A stretch of DNA of 64,000 nucleotides, taken from contig JBELHO010000010.1 of assembly GCA_042091375.1 (NCBI GenBank), forward strand, positions 1-64,000, in the 5' to 3' direction. The notes beneath the pieces were generated by a model. It saw nothing but the letters and a program-made list of their open reading frames with translations, searched no databases and was not told the DNA's origin. Position numbers and translations under genes: made by a program. Source of the stretch: JBELHO01 sp042091375. GTDB lineage: Bacteria > Pseudomonadota > Gammaproteobacteria > Enterobacterales > Alteromonadaceae. Shown in pieces: positions 35,987-44,647 of the stretch (position 1 is the first letter of the stretch; each line of letters starts with the position of its first letter).

Positions 35987-36896
35987 CCTGATAAAGTGCT
36001 TGGTTCACTGGGGTCTTGACTCCATGCAGCTTGCCTATTGAGACTATATAGCCGTTAATTTGTTCAATCTCAGTGGCGCGTTTGGCTTGCAGATCACAGC
36101 GCATCGATGAACTATTTTTTGCGGTTAATCGCGCCACTTGTAGAATCTTGTGCTTTAATTGTGCGGCGTTAAACAGGATGTTTTGTTGAGCTGCTATGGC
36201 AATGAGTTCGGCAATAATCGCATCTATTTGCTGATCGTATTGTGCTGATGTGATCAGCCCGTTGTCAATATCTTCAATAGCAGTAAGGGGATTAATCACA
36301 CAATTAATCAGCAATTTTAACCACTGTTTCTGGCGCATATCGCTGCACCAAGTCACCTTAGTAAATGCCTGATTTAGTTGTTGAGTTATTGTCGTTACTG
36401 CCGCTTCGGTTAATTGTGTATTGGCATGACGTCGCGCGAGATCCGCGCAACTATAGCCTATATTGCAATCGCCATTACCTGTATGCCTGATCTGAAAAGC
36501 ACCTTGTTTCTTAGCGCCATGAGTGGTGAGTAGGGTTAACAGCGGGTGATGTTGTTGAGCCAAGTGATCAATGTCGCTGATATTAATCATGCCATTGTGA
36601 CAGAGGATCAGGGGGATTGCGTCCGATATTTTTTGATATATGCCATTGACTGCTTTGCTAACATCAAAAGCTTTAACACAAAAAATCACTAACTCGGCTT
36701 GCTGTAATCTATTATCGTCAGCGGCAAACAGTGGAACATTGTGCTGTCGTTGCTCAGTATCTATCATTGATACGGTAGGCGGTAAGCTGCCCACCCTCGA
36801 TGAACCATATAAACTGACCTTGTTAACCGCGTATTGTGCAAGTTTACAATACCAAAGCAAGCCAATGGCACCTTGTCCGACAATCACTATGTTCAT
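35958..36896 (-). CDS. panE: 2-dehydropantoate 2-reductase (ketopantoate reductase)
   Basis: This enzyme reduces ketopantoate to pantoate with NADPH in the pantothenate/CoA pathway. The N-terminal dinucleotide-binding motif is GQGAIG at residues 7-12. The segment VIFCVKAFDVSKA provides the conserved Lys of the family (about 75). The C-terminal helical domain has KQWLKLLINCVINPLTAIEDIDNG, with a catalytic Lys and Asn, and the terminal SSSMRCDLQAKRATEIEQINGYIV. The 312-residue length is normal. Its start overlaps the stop of the VanZ-like gene by ATGA, so the pair are translationally coupled. Confidence 0.92.
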   Translation of the reverse strand: MNIVIVGQGAIGLLWYCKLAQYAVNKVSLYGSSRVGSLPPTVSMIDTEQRQHNVPLFAADDNRLQQAELVIFCVKAFDVSKAVNGIYQKISDAIPLILCHNGMINISDIDHLAQQHHPLLTLLTTHGAKKQGAFQIRHTGNGDCNIGYSCADLARRHANTQLTEAAVTTITQQLNQAFTKVTWCSDMRQKQWLKLLINCVINPLTAIEDIDNGLITSAQYDQQIDAIIAELIAIAAQQNILFNAAQLKHKILQVARLTAKNSSSMRCDLQAKRATEIEQINGYIVSIGKLHGVKTPVNQALYQGVKGLEKNT

Positions 36897-37258
36897 GAGT
36901 TTTTCGGCTTACCGTAAACAATCACTGCCCACTTAAGCAGAGGATACAGGCAGATCCCCAGCACGTCGGCGACAAAATCTGCTACCTCACCATTTCTAAA
37001 TCCGAGATAAAATTGCGCTATTTCTGTTAATGCCGCATAGCAACAAAGTGTCATGATCAACTCAGCTAGGGGTAACTTGAGCAATCGGTCGAGTAACCAA
37101 GTTAGTGCAAAAAAACCAACAAAGTGGCCAATAGTATCAATTTGAATTCTAGACACAGCCACCGCTAGCACATCATTGAATAGCAGCCAAGTCATGAGGA
37201 CAGTGAGTATAAACAAGACGAAAATAAGTAAGTGTTGTTGGCGCTTCATTGATTGCAA
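36893..37258 (-). CDS. VanZ-like small membrane protein
   Basis: This is a 121-residue membrane protein with about four hydrophobic helices (LLIFVLFILTVLMTWLLF, IGHFVGFFALTWLL, LAELIMTLCCYAALTEIAQF, FVADVLGICLYPLLKW). The pattern DTIGHFVGFF, the internal Glu-Ile-Ala-Gln and the DFVADVLG segment are typical of the VanZ family. Members outside glycopeptide-resistance clusters have no firm function. It is upstream of and overlaps panE. Confidence 0.85.
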   Translation of the reverse strand: MQSMKRQQHLLIFVLFILTVLMTWLLFNDVLAVAVSRIQIDTIGHFVGFFALTWLLDRLLKLPLAELIMTLCCYAALTEIAQFYLGFRNGEVADFVADVLGICLYPLLKWAVIVYGKPKNS

Positions 37259-37384
37259 AAATTAACGAAATATTGTTGGTGATAATAACATGTTAAGTGT
37301 GGCAATAAGTATGATTAATTTACTGGTAATGACAGAAGATTTTGTTAATATTCTGCTATTGTTTTTATTGATAAGAGAAAACCT

Positions 37385-37867
37385 ATGCCATCGATGGATG
37401 TAGTTTCAGAAATTAACTTAGAAGAAGTGCGCAATGCCTGCGAAAATGCCAGTAGAGAACTGAGTACGCGATTCGACTTTAGAGGTGTCGAAGCGAGCAT
37501 TACTTGGAATAAACCCAATATAAAAGTGCAAGCTGAAGGCGATTTTCAAGTAAAACAATTAGTTGATATGGTGCGTTCGCAATTAACTAAGCGCAATGTA
37601 GATGCGAAAGCAATGACTGTTGCGCAACCGGAATTTTCTGGTCGAAATTGCTCAGTGTCACTCAGTTTTCAGGAGGGTATAGAACAACCTACTGCCAAAA
37701 AACTGGTTAAACTGATCAAGGACAGTAAACTCAAGGTACAAGCGGCTATCCAAGGTGATTCACTGCGTGTCACCGGCAAAAAACGCGATGATTTACAAGC
37801 GGTAATGCGCATTGTTAAAGAGGCTGAATTGGAGCAATCATTTCAATTTAATAATTTTCGCGATTAA
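37385..37867 (+). CDS. yajQ: YajQ-family nucleotide-binding protein
   Basis: This 160-residue cytoplasmic protein has two ferredoxin-like folds. Family segments are MPSMDVVSEINLEEVRNA, TRFDFRGV, VRSQLTKRNVD and the C-terminal VTGKKRDDLQAVM. YajQ proteins bind nucleotides and tRNA, and some have been shown to bind cyclic di-GMP as effectors. It starts 126 bases from the divergent VanZ-like gene. An AT-rich perfect hairpin overlaps its stop codon and probably ends transcription. Confidence 0.95.
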   Translation: MPSMDVVSEINLEEVRNACENASRELSTRFDFRGVEASITWNKPNIKVQAEGDFQVKQLVDMVRSQLTKRNVDAKAMTVAQPEFSGRNCSVSLSFQEGIEQPTAKKLVKLIKDSKLKVQAAIQGDSLRVTGKKRDDLQAVMRIVKEAELEQSFQFNNFRD

Positions 37868-37897
37868 ATAACCAGTTATCTTATTTAATCACTTTTT
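37862..37897 (+). terminator. AT-rich hairpin at the yajQ stop
   Basis: GATTAAATAA (37862-37871) pairs perfectly with TTATTTAATC (37881-37890) around a nine-base loop, followed by ACTTTTTC. It spans the stop codon and is a plausible intrinsic terminator, though weak because it has few G:C pairs. Confidence 0.6.
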
Positions 37898-38123
37898 CAA
37901 GAAAGACTACTATAGATACAGTGATTTATAAGCCCAAGCGACATTGTGCTCTCTTGGCTTTGTCAATATTTCGATACATTTTATTGGTATACATATCACC
38001 CAAGTTTACAGTTTTGTGGAAAAACCAATAATAAAAATACTGGCAATTGATTAAAAAGACTATTTATTGCCGCAATTATTCAGTAAATTACCTCTGTTTT
38101 TTTTAATAATAAGATAGGTTTTC

Positions 38124-39476
38124 ATGGCTGGTTCTAGAGGCGAGTTCAGTTCTCGCATTGGTTTTATCATGGCTGCAGCTGGTTCTGCAGTAGGTTTAGG
38201 AAATATATGGGGATTTCCAACGCAAACTGCTAGCAATGGCGGAGCGGCCTTTGTGTTAGTGTATTTAGTGTTGGCATTTTCTCTGGCATACCCAGCCTTT
38301 ATGGCTGAATTGCTGATTGGTCGCTTCGGTCAAGCCAATGCGGTGACTTCACTGCAAAAAATGTCGCGTACTTTATTTCATCGCCGCTTTGCTTTTGTGG
38401 TTGGTTTTGGTGGGGTGATTTGTGCTGCGTTGATATTGAGTTTTTATGGCATTCTAGCTGGATGGATGATGTCATATGCCCTAGAGCCTCTAGCGACAGT
38501 AATACAATTAGAGGGGGCAGCAAACTGGGTGATCAGTCAATCATTTACTCGCAATGCACTATTTACTGCCTTGTTTATGTTTTCAACGGTTTTTATTATT
38601 CAAAAAGGCGTTGAGCAAGGCATAGAAAAATGGTCGAAACGATTAATGCCGTTGCTGATTGTCTTGTTGATCATACTCATTGGCTATGTGTTCACCCTAG
38701 ATGGCGCAAGCGAAGGTTTAAATGCTTATTTAAATCCAGACATTTCCAGAGTATTTGAGCCAAATTTATTGATCAGTGCTTTGGGGCAAGCGTTTTTTTC
38801 ATTGTCGTTGGGCACCAGTGTGATGATCATATACGGCTCATATATTTCTAAGAAAGAAAACTTAGTTACCCTAGGTGCACAAGTGACTTTAATTGATGTC
38901 TGCATTGCCTTTTTGGCTGGCTTATTGATCATTCCCGCTATGTATGTTGCGCAGGCGCAAGGTGTGACTATTTTTGCTGAAGACGGCAGTTTAGTCTCTG
39001 GTCCCGGTCTAGTGTTTACTGTGCTGCCAAGTTTATTTAAATCTATGGGTGGCATTGGCTTATTTGTCGGTTTTATCTTTTTTGTGCTAATGTCTGTTGC
39101 CGCCTTAACCTCGTCTATTTCTATGCTTGAAGGTCCTGTTTCCTATGTTGTCGAACGTCATAACATTGCTCGTAAAAAGGCGACTACCATGATCGGCATT
39201 ATCATTTTTATCCTCAGCTTAGTGATTATCAGTAACGTCGATGTAATGTTGGGCTTAGTGGCCACCATTGCAACCGAATACGGTCAGCCGATTATTGCTA
39301 TGTTGTGTTGTATTTTTGTTGGTTGGATATGGCAACGAAGCCAAGTCCTCGCCGAAATAAAACAGGGTAATGAACAGGTTGAACACAGTGTTTTTTGGAA
39401 GATCTGGCCTTGGTATACAAAACTGGTTTGCCCGCTAGCAATAGCCATTGTTTTTCTTCACTCCTTAGAGTTTTGA
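38124..39476 (+). CDS. Sodium-dependent transporter, NSS/SNF family
   Basis: This inner-membrane symporter has about 12 helices over 450 residues and likely imports an amino acid or similar compound with sodium. The N-terminal signature RGEFSSRIGFIMAAAGSAVGLGNIWGFPTQTASNGGAAF contains the unwound helix 1 that binds sodium and substrate in LeuT-type proteins. The helix 6 region ALGQAFFSLSLGTSVMIIYGSY and helix 8 region VAALTSSISMLEGP are also characteristic. The substrate cannot be assigned from motifs. It stands alone, with a hairpin ten bases after its stop. Confidence 0.94.
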   Translation: MAGSRGEFSSRIGFIMAAAGSAVGLGNIWGFPTQTASNGGAAFVLVYLVLAFSLAYPAFMAELLIGRFGQANAVTSLQKMSRTLFHRRFAFVVGFGGVICAALILSFYGILAGWMMSYALEPLATVIQLEGAANWVISQSFTRNALFTALFMFSTVFIIQKGVEQGIEKWSKRLMPLLIVLLIILIGYVFTLDGASEGLNAYLNPDISRVFEPNLLISALGQAFFSLSLGTSVMIIYGSYISKKENLVTLGAQVTLIDVCIAFLAGLLIIPAMYVAQAQGVTIFAEDGSLVSGPGLVFTVLPSLFKSMGGIGLFVGFIFFVLMSVAALTSSISMLEGPVSYVVERHNIARKKATTMIGIIIFILSLVIISNVDVMLGLVATIATEYGQPIIAMLCCIFVGWIWQRSQVLAEIKQGNEQVEHSVFWKIWPWYTKLVCPLAIAIVFLHSLEF

Positions 39477-39485
39477 TCCGTCTAG

Positions 39486-39512
39486 TCATGCCAGCTTGCT
39501 CAGCTGGCATGA
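39486..39512 (+). terminator. Hairpin after the sodium-dependent transporter
   Basis: A perfect ten-base stem pairs TCATGCCAGC (39486-39495) with GCTGGCATGA (39503-39512) around a seven-base loop. No T run follows, so it may be a rho-assisted or mRNA-stabilising structure instead of an intrinsic terminator. Confidence 0.6.
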
Positions 39513-39620
39513 CAGCAAATTATCGATTAAATACCCATTGCTGCCTTTAGTGGTATCTGCACAAATTCAATCGATCCAGTACTGTAACTGCACCTAGTCG
39601 TTTATCTGAGATAATCAAGA

Positions 39621-40316
39621 TTATTGCGTTATCACTGGCCAATTGAGATCCCAAGGACGGCGTAACTCATTAACCACATTGATTAACTCATCGCTAGTAT
39701 ATTCAATACCTTGGACAGGAGGCAGTAGATATTGATATGCCTTATGGTTGAATGCAAAGCGCAACGCAAAGGCATGTAAATAGCCGCGATCTGCAACAGA
39801 TGATTGGTTGTAACAAGGATCGCCAATAATAGGCGCGCCAATACTGTTTAATGCCACTCTAATTTGGTGGGTCTTACCAGTATGAGGTTTGATTAAAAAA
39901 AGCCGCTTATTTGGCGCCAACCAATAACTAAAAAACTGACTGATGGCTGGATTATTTTGGCTGCGCAACAGCTTCCACATTCCTCTGCGACTCTTTGCCA
40001 TATCTCCGCAAATCATGCCTTGTTTTTTTGTTGGTTTTTTATTGCTGATGGCTAAGTAATATTTATCGACTTGCTTGGCGCTAAACAATTGCTGAAAAGA
40101 CCGCGCAGCGGATATATTTGTTGCCATCAACATCAATCCCGAGGTGATTTTATCCAAGCGATGAACTGGATATAATTCTCTGTTTTGCAAAGCTGATTTT
40201 ACTTGGTTAAAAAATCCGGGGCGACCTTGATGGTCGTGAAAACTGACATTAGCGGGTTTGTGAACAACAATAAAATCCAGTTGTTGATCAATGATCTCAA
40301 TGGCTATTTCCCTCAA
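39621..40316 (-). CDS. RluA-family pseudouridine synthase
   Basis: This 231-residue enzyme modifies uridine in RNA. It lacks an S4 domain. It has the RluA-class motifs VVHKPANVSFH (about 18-28), the catalytic PVHRLDKITSGLMLMA with its Asp at about 55, KYYLAI, and the late PHTGKTHQIRVAL. The target position is not predictable; short RluA-type members act on tRNA or 23S rRNA. Its start overlaps the end of the upstream antiporter gene by four bases (40313-40316), so the two are co-transcribed. Confidence 0.9.
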   Translation of the reverse strand: MREIAIEIIDQQLDFIVVHKPANVSFHDHQGRPGFFNQVKSALQNRELYPVHRLDKITSGLMLMATNISAARSFQQLFSAKQVDKYYLAISNKKPTKKQGMICGDMAKSRRGMWKLLRSQNNPAISQFFSYWLAPNKRLFLIKPHTGKTHQIRVALNSIGAPIIGDPCYNQSSVADRGYLHAFALRFAFNHKAYQYLLPPVQGIEYTSDELINVVNELRRPWDLNWPVITQ

Positions 40317-41677
40317 AGAGTTAGTCCTATCAACAGATAGATAACAAGGGTGAGTGCTCCGGCGAAAAGTGCATAGGGCAATTGTGTTTTTACATGCTCA
40401 TAGTGATCGCAACCACTGGCAATAGAGGCCACAACAGTGGTATCCGATATAGGCGATGCATGGTCGCCAAAAATTCCCCCGCCGAGCACTGCGGCAACCA
40501 TAAACTCAATTGGCAGACCGGTTTGTTGAGCCACAGGCACGGCAATAGGGATCAAAATAGCAAAAGTACCCCAAGAGGTACCAGTAGCAAAGGCCATAAA
40601 AGCCGCGACTAAAAATATAATTGGCGCGAACAGAAACGGAGGGACTTCTAAGGTCAATAATTGACTGACATAAACACCGGTACCCAAGGTTTTAATTGCA
40701 TCGCCAAATGCAAAAGATAAAACTAAAATAGTCACCGCCGGTAACATCTGTTTTATGCCTTTTAGGGCGTGTAACAAAATACTGGTGGATGGCATCAGTT
40801 TGTGCAATTTAATTAACACAATCACCATAACTAAAGCGCTAATGATTGCCCAAAATACTGAAAAAGAACCAGAGCCCTTTCTGATATCGCCTTCACCGGT
40901 ATGCCAAAGTAATCCTAAGGTGATCAGTAATAAACAAACTAAGGGGAGCCACATAATATAAGCTGGTGTGGTTTTATTTGCGGCCGTAGTCGGTAAGTGT
41001 TCGCTATTAACTATAGCCTTGCAGTGCCTCATAGGACCATACATTTTTCCCGTTACTGCGGTGTAGTAAGCAAGCAGTACGGCAATAATGGCGTAGCAGT
41101 TATAGCCAATAGTTGCGATCAAAATACCCACAGGATCAGCGAGGCTATAGCCATCTAATAAGCCGAGCACATAAGCGCCCCAGCCGTTGATCAAAAATAA
41201 AATACTCACAGGTGCACAAGTGGAATCAATTAAGTAGGCTAATTTGGCACGGCTAAGTTGATATTTATCAAATAATTTTTGACTGGCCATACCTGAGGTA
41301 AACATACTTAAATTGGTATCGGTAAAAATACTGGTACCAACCACCGTTGGTAAAATAGCGGCCTGGCGCTTATTTTGTACTAACTTTAAGCGCGATAAAG
41401 TCGCGATAAAACCATTAACCGCACCTGATTGGTTCATAAGCGCCACGAGTGAGCCAATAAGCAAACTAAAGCTAATAATGTAGACATTACCGGTTGATGA
41501 AAAAACATTGAGTAGGTTAGAAGTTAGTGCGCTTGCCCCTGCAAATAACTGCCAATTTACTATCATAAAACTACATAGAATTAGGCCGCTAAGCAGAGCT
41601 ATCATAGCGTTTTTTCGCCAAATAGCGACGGCTATTGCCAATACAGGTGGCAGCAAAGATAAGGGAGAATCAGTCAT
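40313..41677 (-). CDS. Na+/H+ antiporter, NhaC-type family
   Basis: This is an integral membrane protein of about 454 residues with 11-12 helices. Characteristic segments are LPTVVGTSIFTDTNLSMFTSGMASQKLFDKY, SRAKLAYLIDSTCAPVSILFLINGWGAYV, AFATGTSWGTFAILIPIAVPVA and the terminal GGGIFGDHASPISDTTVVASIASGCDHYEHVKTQLPYAL. These identify the NhaC/YuiF superfamily, which exchanges sodium for protons or sometimes amino acids. The ATG at 41677 gives MTDSPLSLLPPV. A TTG at 41704 has an AGG at good spacing and is an equally possible start. It is followed by an overlapping pseudouridine synthase gene. Confidence 0.92.
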   Translation of the reverse strand: MTDSPLSLLPPVLAIAVAIWRKNAMIALLSGLILCSFMIVNWQLFAGASALTSNLLNVFSSTGNVYIISFSLLIGSLVALMNQSGAVNGFIATLSRLKLVQNKRQAAILPTVVGTSIFTDTNLSMFTSGMASQKLFDKYQLSRAKLAYLIDSTCAPVSILFLINGWGAYVLGLLDGYSLADPVGILIATIGYNCYAIIAVLLAYYTAVTGKMYGPMRHCKAIVNSEHLPTTAANKTTPAYIMWLPLVCLLLITLGLLWHTGEGDIRKGSGSFSVFWAIISALVMVIVLIKLHKLMPSTSILLHALKGIKQMLPAVTILVLSFAFGDAIKTLGTGVYVSQLLTLEVPPFLFAPIIFLVAAFMAFATGTSWGTFAILIPIAVPVAQQTGLPIEFMVAAVLGGGIFGDHASPISDTTVVASIASGCDHYEHVKTQLPYALFAGALTLVIYLLIGLTL

Positions 41678-41999
41678 GGATAAAATCGCTGTGGTTTTTA
41701 TCAACTTTACCTGAAATGATAGCGATATTAAACCGCCTTGTTGGAGAAAAGAGCAACTGTTATTGGCGTAAACAAGCTATCGCTGTTTTACTGTGTTTAT
41801 TAGGCTGAATTTGTTTACTAATACACATATCTAGATGACTCGATTGTTGCGGTTTTTATAATTAAGCTATTCATTATAACTATATAGCAGATTGCAATTG
41901 AAACCATTATTGACCTGCCAGTGAAAATAAGTAAACATTGACTTATGTATTTTTAACCATACATAGCAGTAATGGTTTAAATCAAATCTAAGGATCATT

Positions 42000-43571
42000 T
42001 TGACATCAACCTTTAAAAACTATATTGATGCATTTGCGGATACTAAAAATAATGCTTCATTGTCAGGCATAGGTAGGGGTATTGAACGCGAAGGTCTGCG
42101 AGTTTTACCTGAAGGTAAACTATCTAACAAAGGGCATTTTACTGGATTGGGTTCAGCCTTAACGCACCCCAATATTACCACTGACTATGCTGAAACTTTG
42201 TTGGAATTTATTACCCCAGTTAGTCAATCACCTGAGCAGTCAATTGCTCAACTACAAGATATTCAAAAATATACCTTAAGCCATATTGACGGCGAATTGA
42301 TCTGGCCAATGAGTATGCCTTGTTTTGTCGAAAATGATGATGACATTACCATTGCCCAATACGGTTCATCGAATATTGCGACGATGAAAACCGTTTATCG
42401 GCAAGGCTTAAAGAACCGCTACGGTAGCATGATGCAAGTCATTGCCGGCATTCATTTTAATTTTTCATTTTCAGCACAGTTTTGGCAAGTTTTACAAAAG
42501 ATAGATAAAAGTACGGCAAAAAGACAAGACTATATTTCTGACAAGTATTTTGCCACCTTGAGAAATTATAAACGTTTCTGCTGGTTGATCCCCTATTTGT
42601 ATGGCAGCTCACCGGCAATTTGTGCGTCTTTTTTGCAAAATAAACCAACCAATTTACCTTTTAAACGCTCTAAAAGTGGTTATCTTTACCTAGAGTATGC
42701 CACCTCATTGCGAATGAGTGATTTGGGTTACACCAATGATGAACAAGCTGGTTTACAAATCTCATACAACAGTCTTGACAGTTATTTAGCCGGGGTTAAA
42801 CAGGCAATCAACCTAGATTCAGCTAAATTCAGTGAAATAGGTATCAAAGTAGATGGCAAATACAAACAACTCAACAGCCATGTACTGCAGATTGAAAATG
42901 AGCTCTATGCACCCATCAGACCAAAACAAGTAGCTAAATCTGGGGAAAAACCATCTGAAGCTCTAGCAAGCCGTGGTGTAGAATATATTGAAGTACGGGC
43001 GTTAGACATTAATCCGTTTGCTGATACCGGGATCAGTGTTGAGCAAATTTACTTTTTAGATATATTCTTGACCTATTGTACTTTGATGGACAGTGCTGAT
43101 TTGGACGAAAAAAACCAGCAATGTGCAGAGCAAAATATGGCCGAAGTCGTGATCAGAGGCCGCGATCCTGAGCTGCGTTTGCACGACGGCGAGCAGCCAA
43201 AATCTATTGCTCAGTGGGGTGGTGAGTTGTTTGATGAGATGAAGTTTGTTGCGCAGCTGCTAGATCAAGCGTACGCAACCGACAAATATTGCTTAGCACT
43301 GGCGACAGAGCGGCAAAAATTATTCAATAGCCAATTGACGCCTTCCGCTAAAATTTTAGCCACTGTAGTTGAGCAACAACAAAGTTTGATTAAATACTCT
43401 TTAGATCTGGCCACCAGCTATCGAGAAAAGTCATTAAACAGTGCATATCAGCATTACGATCTTGAATACTTTGATCGCACCGCAAATGCTTCTGTTGAGC
43501 AACAGCGAGAGATAGAAAATGCCGATCAATTGACCTTTGATCAATTTCTTCAGCAATATTTTTCACAGTGA
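42000..43571 (+). CDS. gshA: Glutamate-cysteine ligase
   Basis: GshA joins glutamate and cysteine with ATP, the rate-limiting step of glutathione synthesis. The 523-residue protein is the proteobacterial type 1 form. Family segments are GIGRGIEREGLRV, SALTHPNITTDYAETLLEFITPV, MQVIAGIHFNFSF, SPAICASFL and YIEVRALDINPF. The start is TTG at 42000, strongly supported by AAGGA (41990-41994) at a five-base spacing and by the absence of a nearby ATG. The weak start may keep expression low. The next gene overlaps its stop or follows within eight bases. Confidence 0.97.
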   Translation: MTSTFKNYIDAFADTKNNASLSGIGRGIEREGLRVLPEGKLSNKGHFTGLGSALTHPNITTDYAETLLEFITPVSQSPEQSIAQLQDIQKYTLSHIDGELIWPMSMPCFVENDDDITIAQYGSSNIATMKTVYRQGLKNRYGSMMQVIAGIHFNFSFSAQFWQVLQKIDKSTAKRQDYISDKYFATLRNYKRFCWLIPYLYGSSPAICASFLQNKPTNLPFKRSKSGYLYLEYATSLRMSDLGYTNDEQAGLQISYNSLDSYLAGVKQAINLDSAKFSEIGIKVDGKYKQLNSHVLQIENELYAPIRPKQVAKSGEKPSEALASRGVEYIEVRALDINPFADTGISVEQIYFLDIFLTYCTLMDSADLDEKNQQCAEQNMAEVVIRGRDPELRLHDGEQPKSIAQWGGELFDEMKFVAQLLDQAYATDKYCLALATERQKLFNSQLTPSAKILATVVEQQQSLIKYSLDLATSYREKSLNSAYQHYDLEYFDRTANASVEQQREIENADQLTFDQFLQQYFSQ

Positions 43572-43579
43572 ACTTAGCT

Positions 43580-44200
43580 ATGTTATTAAAAAAATATTTT
43601 TTTATCTCCTTGTTCTCGACTGCTTTACTGGCGGGTTGTGCAACGCCACCACCGAAAAATCCAGAAAATTTGTGTAAAATCTTTGCCGAGCACCGCAACT
43701 GGTATTTTGCTGCAAAAGATGCGCGTGAGCGCTGGGGTGTTCCTATTCATGTACCGATGAGCATGATGTATCAAGAAAGCTCATTTAAAGGCAAAGCCTT
43801 ACCGCCTAAAGACTACCTGTTAGGTTTTATTCCTTGGGGTAGGGTAAGTACTGCCTATGGCTATTCACAAGCGAAAACCATGACTTGGGATGATTACATG
43901 CGAGAAACCGATAATTATGGTGCCGACCGAGATGATTTTGCTGATGCCATTGATTTCATGGCGTGGTTTATCTTTAAAACCCATAAAATCAATAAAGTGT
44001 CTAAATGGGATGGTTACAACCAGTATTTAAACTATCACGAAGGTTGGGGCGGATTTAAACGCAAATCTTATAAGAGTAAAAGTTGGTTGGTAGGCGTTGC
44101 CAAAAAAGTCGACAACAGAGCTAAAAGATACAGCAGTCAGCTCAAGGGATGTGAAAAGGATTTAAACAGGGGATGGCTAAACAGACTTATCTTTGGATAA
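43580..44200 (+). CDS. Lytic-transglycosylase-like lipoprotein
   Basis: This 206-residue lipoprotein has a signal peptide ending in the lipobox LLAGCATPP. Its mature part resembles a lysozyme-like transglycosylase fold: MSMMYQESSFKGKALPP has the catalytic-type Glu, AYGYSQAKTMTWDDYM fits the YGLMQ-like segment, and YNQYLNYHEGWGGF follows. It would cleave peptidoglycan glycan strands at the envelope. The ATG at 43580 gives a typical signal peptide. An in-frame GTG at 43568 overlaps the gshA stop and is an alternative. Co-transcription with gshA is likely. Confidence 0.85.
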   Translation: MLLKKYFFISLFSTALLAGCATPPPKNPENLCKIFAEHRNWYFAAKDARERWGVPIHVPMSMMYQESSFKGKALPPKDYLLGFIPWGRVSTAYGYSQAKTMTWDDYMRETDNYGADRDDFADAIDFMAWFIFKTHKINKVSKWDGYNQYLNYHEGWGGFKRKSYKSKSWLVGVAKKVDNRAKRYSSQLKGCEKDLNRGWLNRLIFG

Positions 44201-44647
44201 CTTGGCAATTAACGGCTTTATTTCAGGGGTTAATCGGCTTTAAATCACTATGTCCATCGGTGTTCCTATCAACTGATATAACTAGGTGATTTGTAAAAAA
44301 AATCAGTACAGGCAATGTTTTACAGATAAAAGCTGATAGCTTATAGCCCTGGTAAAAATAGCCATTAGCATTGCATTTTTCACGCCAAAACAGTTAATTT
44401 TATTGAAATTTATGGCAAAGCCCGATTTAACTGAGTTTGCCATAATTACAGAAAATAAATTGTTTTTTTTACAAAAATTGATTGCAAAATCAAAAGTGCT
44501 AACTCTCGGGCGTTTGCTTTTGTTATCCACAGAAATTGTGGAAATATAATTTGTCTTCTTAGGTTGTGGGTAACTTTGTGGTTAACTTTTTTTTGCTGGT
44601 TTAGTTGTTTGAATCGCCGTTACTAGAAAAACTATTGTTACTAAAAA
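44201..44647. other. Intergenic region with DnaA-box-like cluster
   Basis: There is no supported gene in 447 bases. The left part is AT-rich, with T and A runs near 44460-44480. The right part contains a perfect DnaA box, TTATCCACA (44523-44531), and inverted variants TGTGGGTAA (44565-44573) and TGTGGTTAA (44577-44585). A near match, TGTGGAAAT (44537-44545), forms a dyad with the first. See the matching finding. Confidence 0.6.

Noticed and set aside
44201..44647. Chromosomal replication origin
   Set aside because: There are DnaA-box-like sites, but no dnaA, dnaN, mnmG or parAB neighbours and no dense array of boxes, so calling oriC is not justified; it is kept only as a finding.
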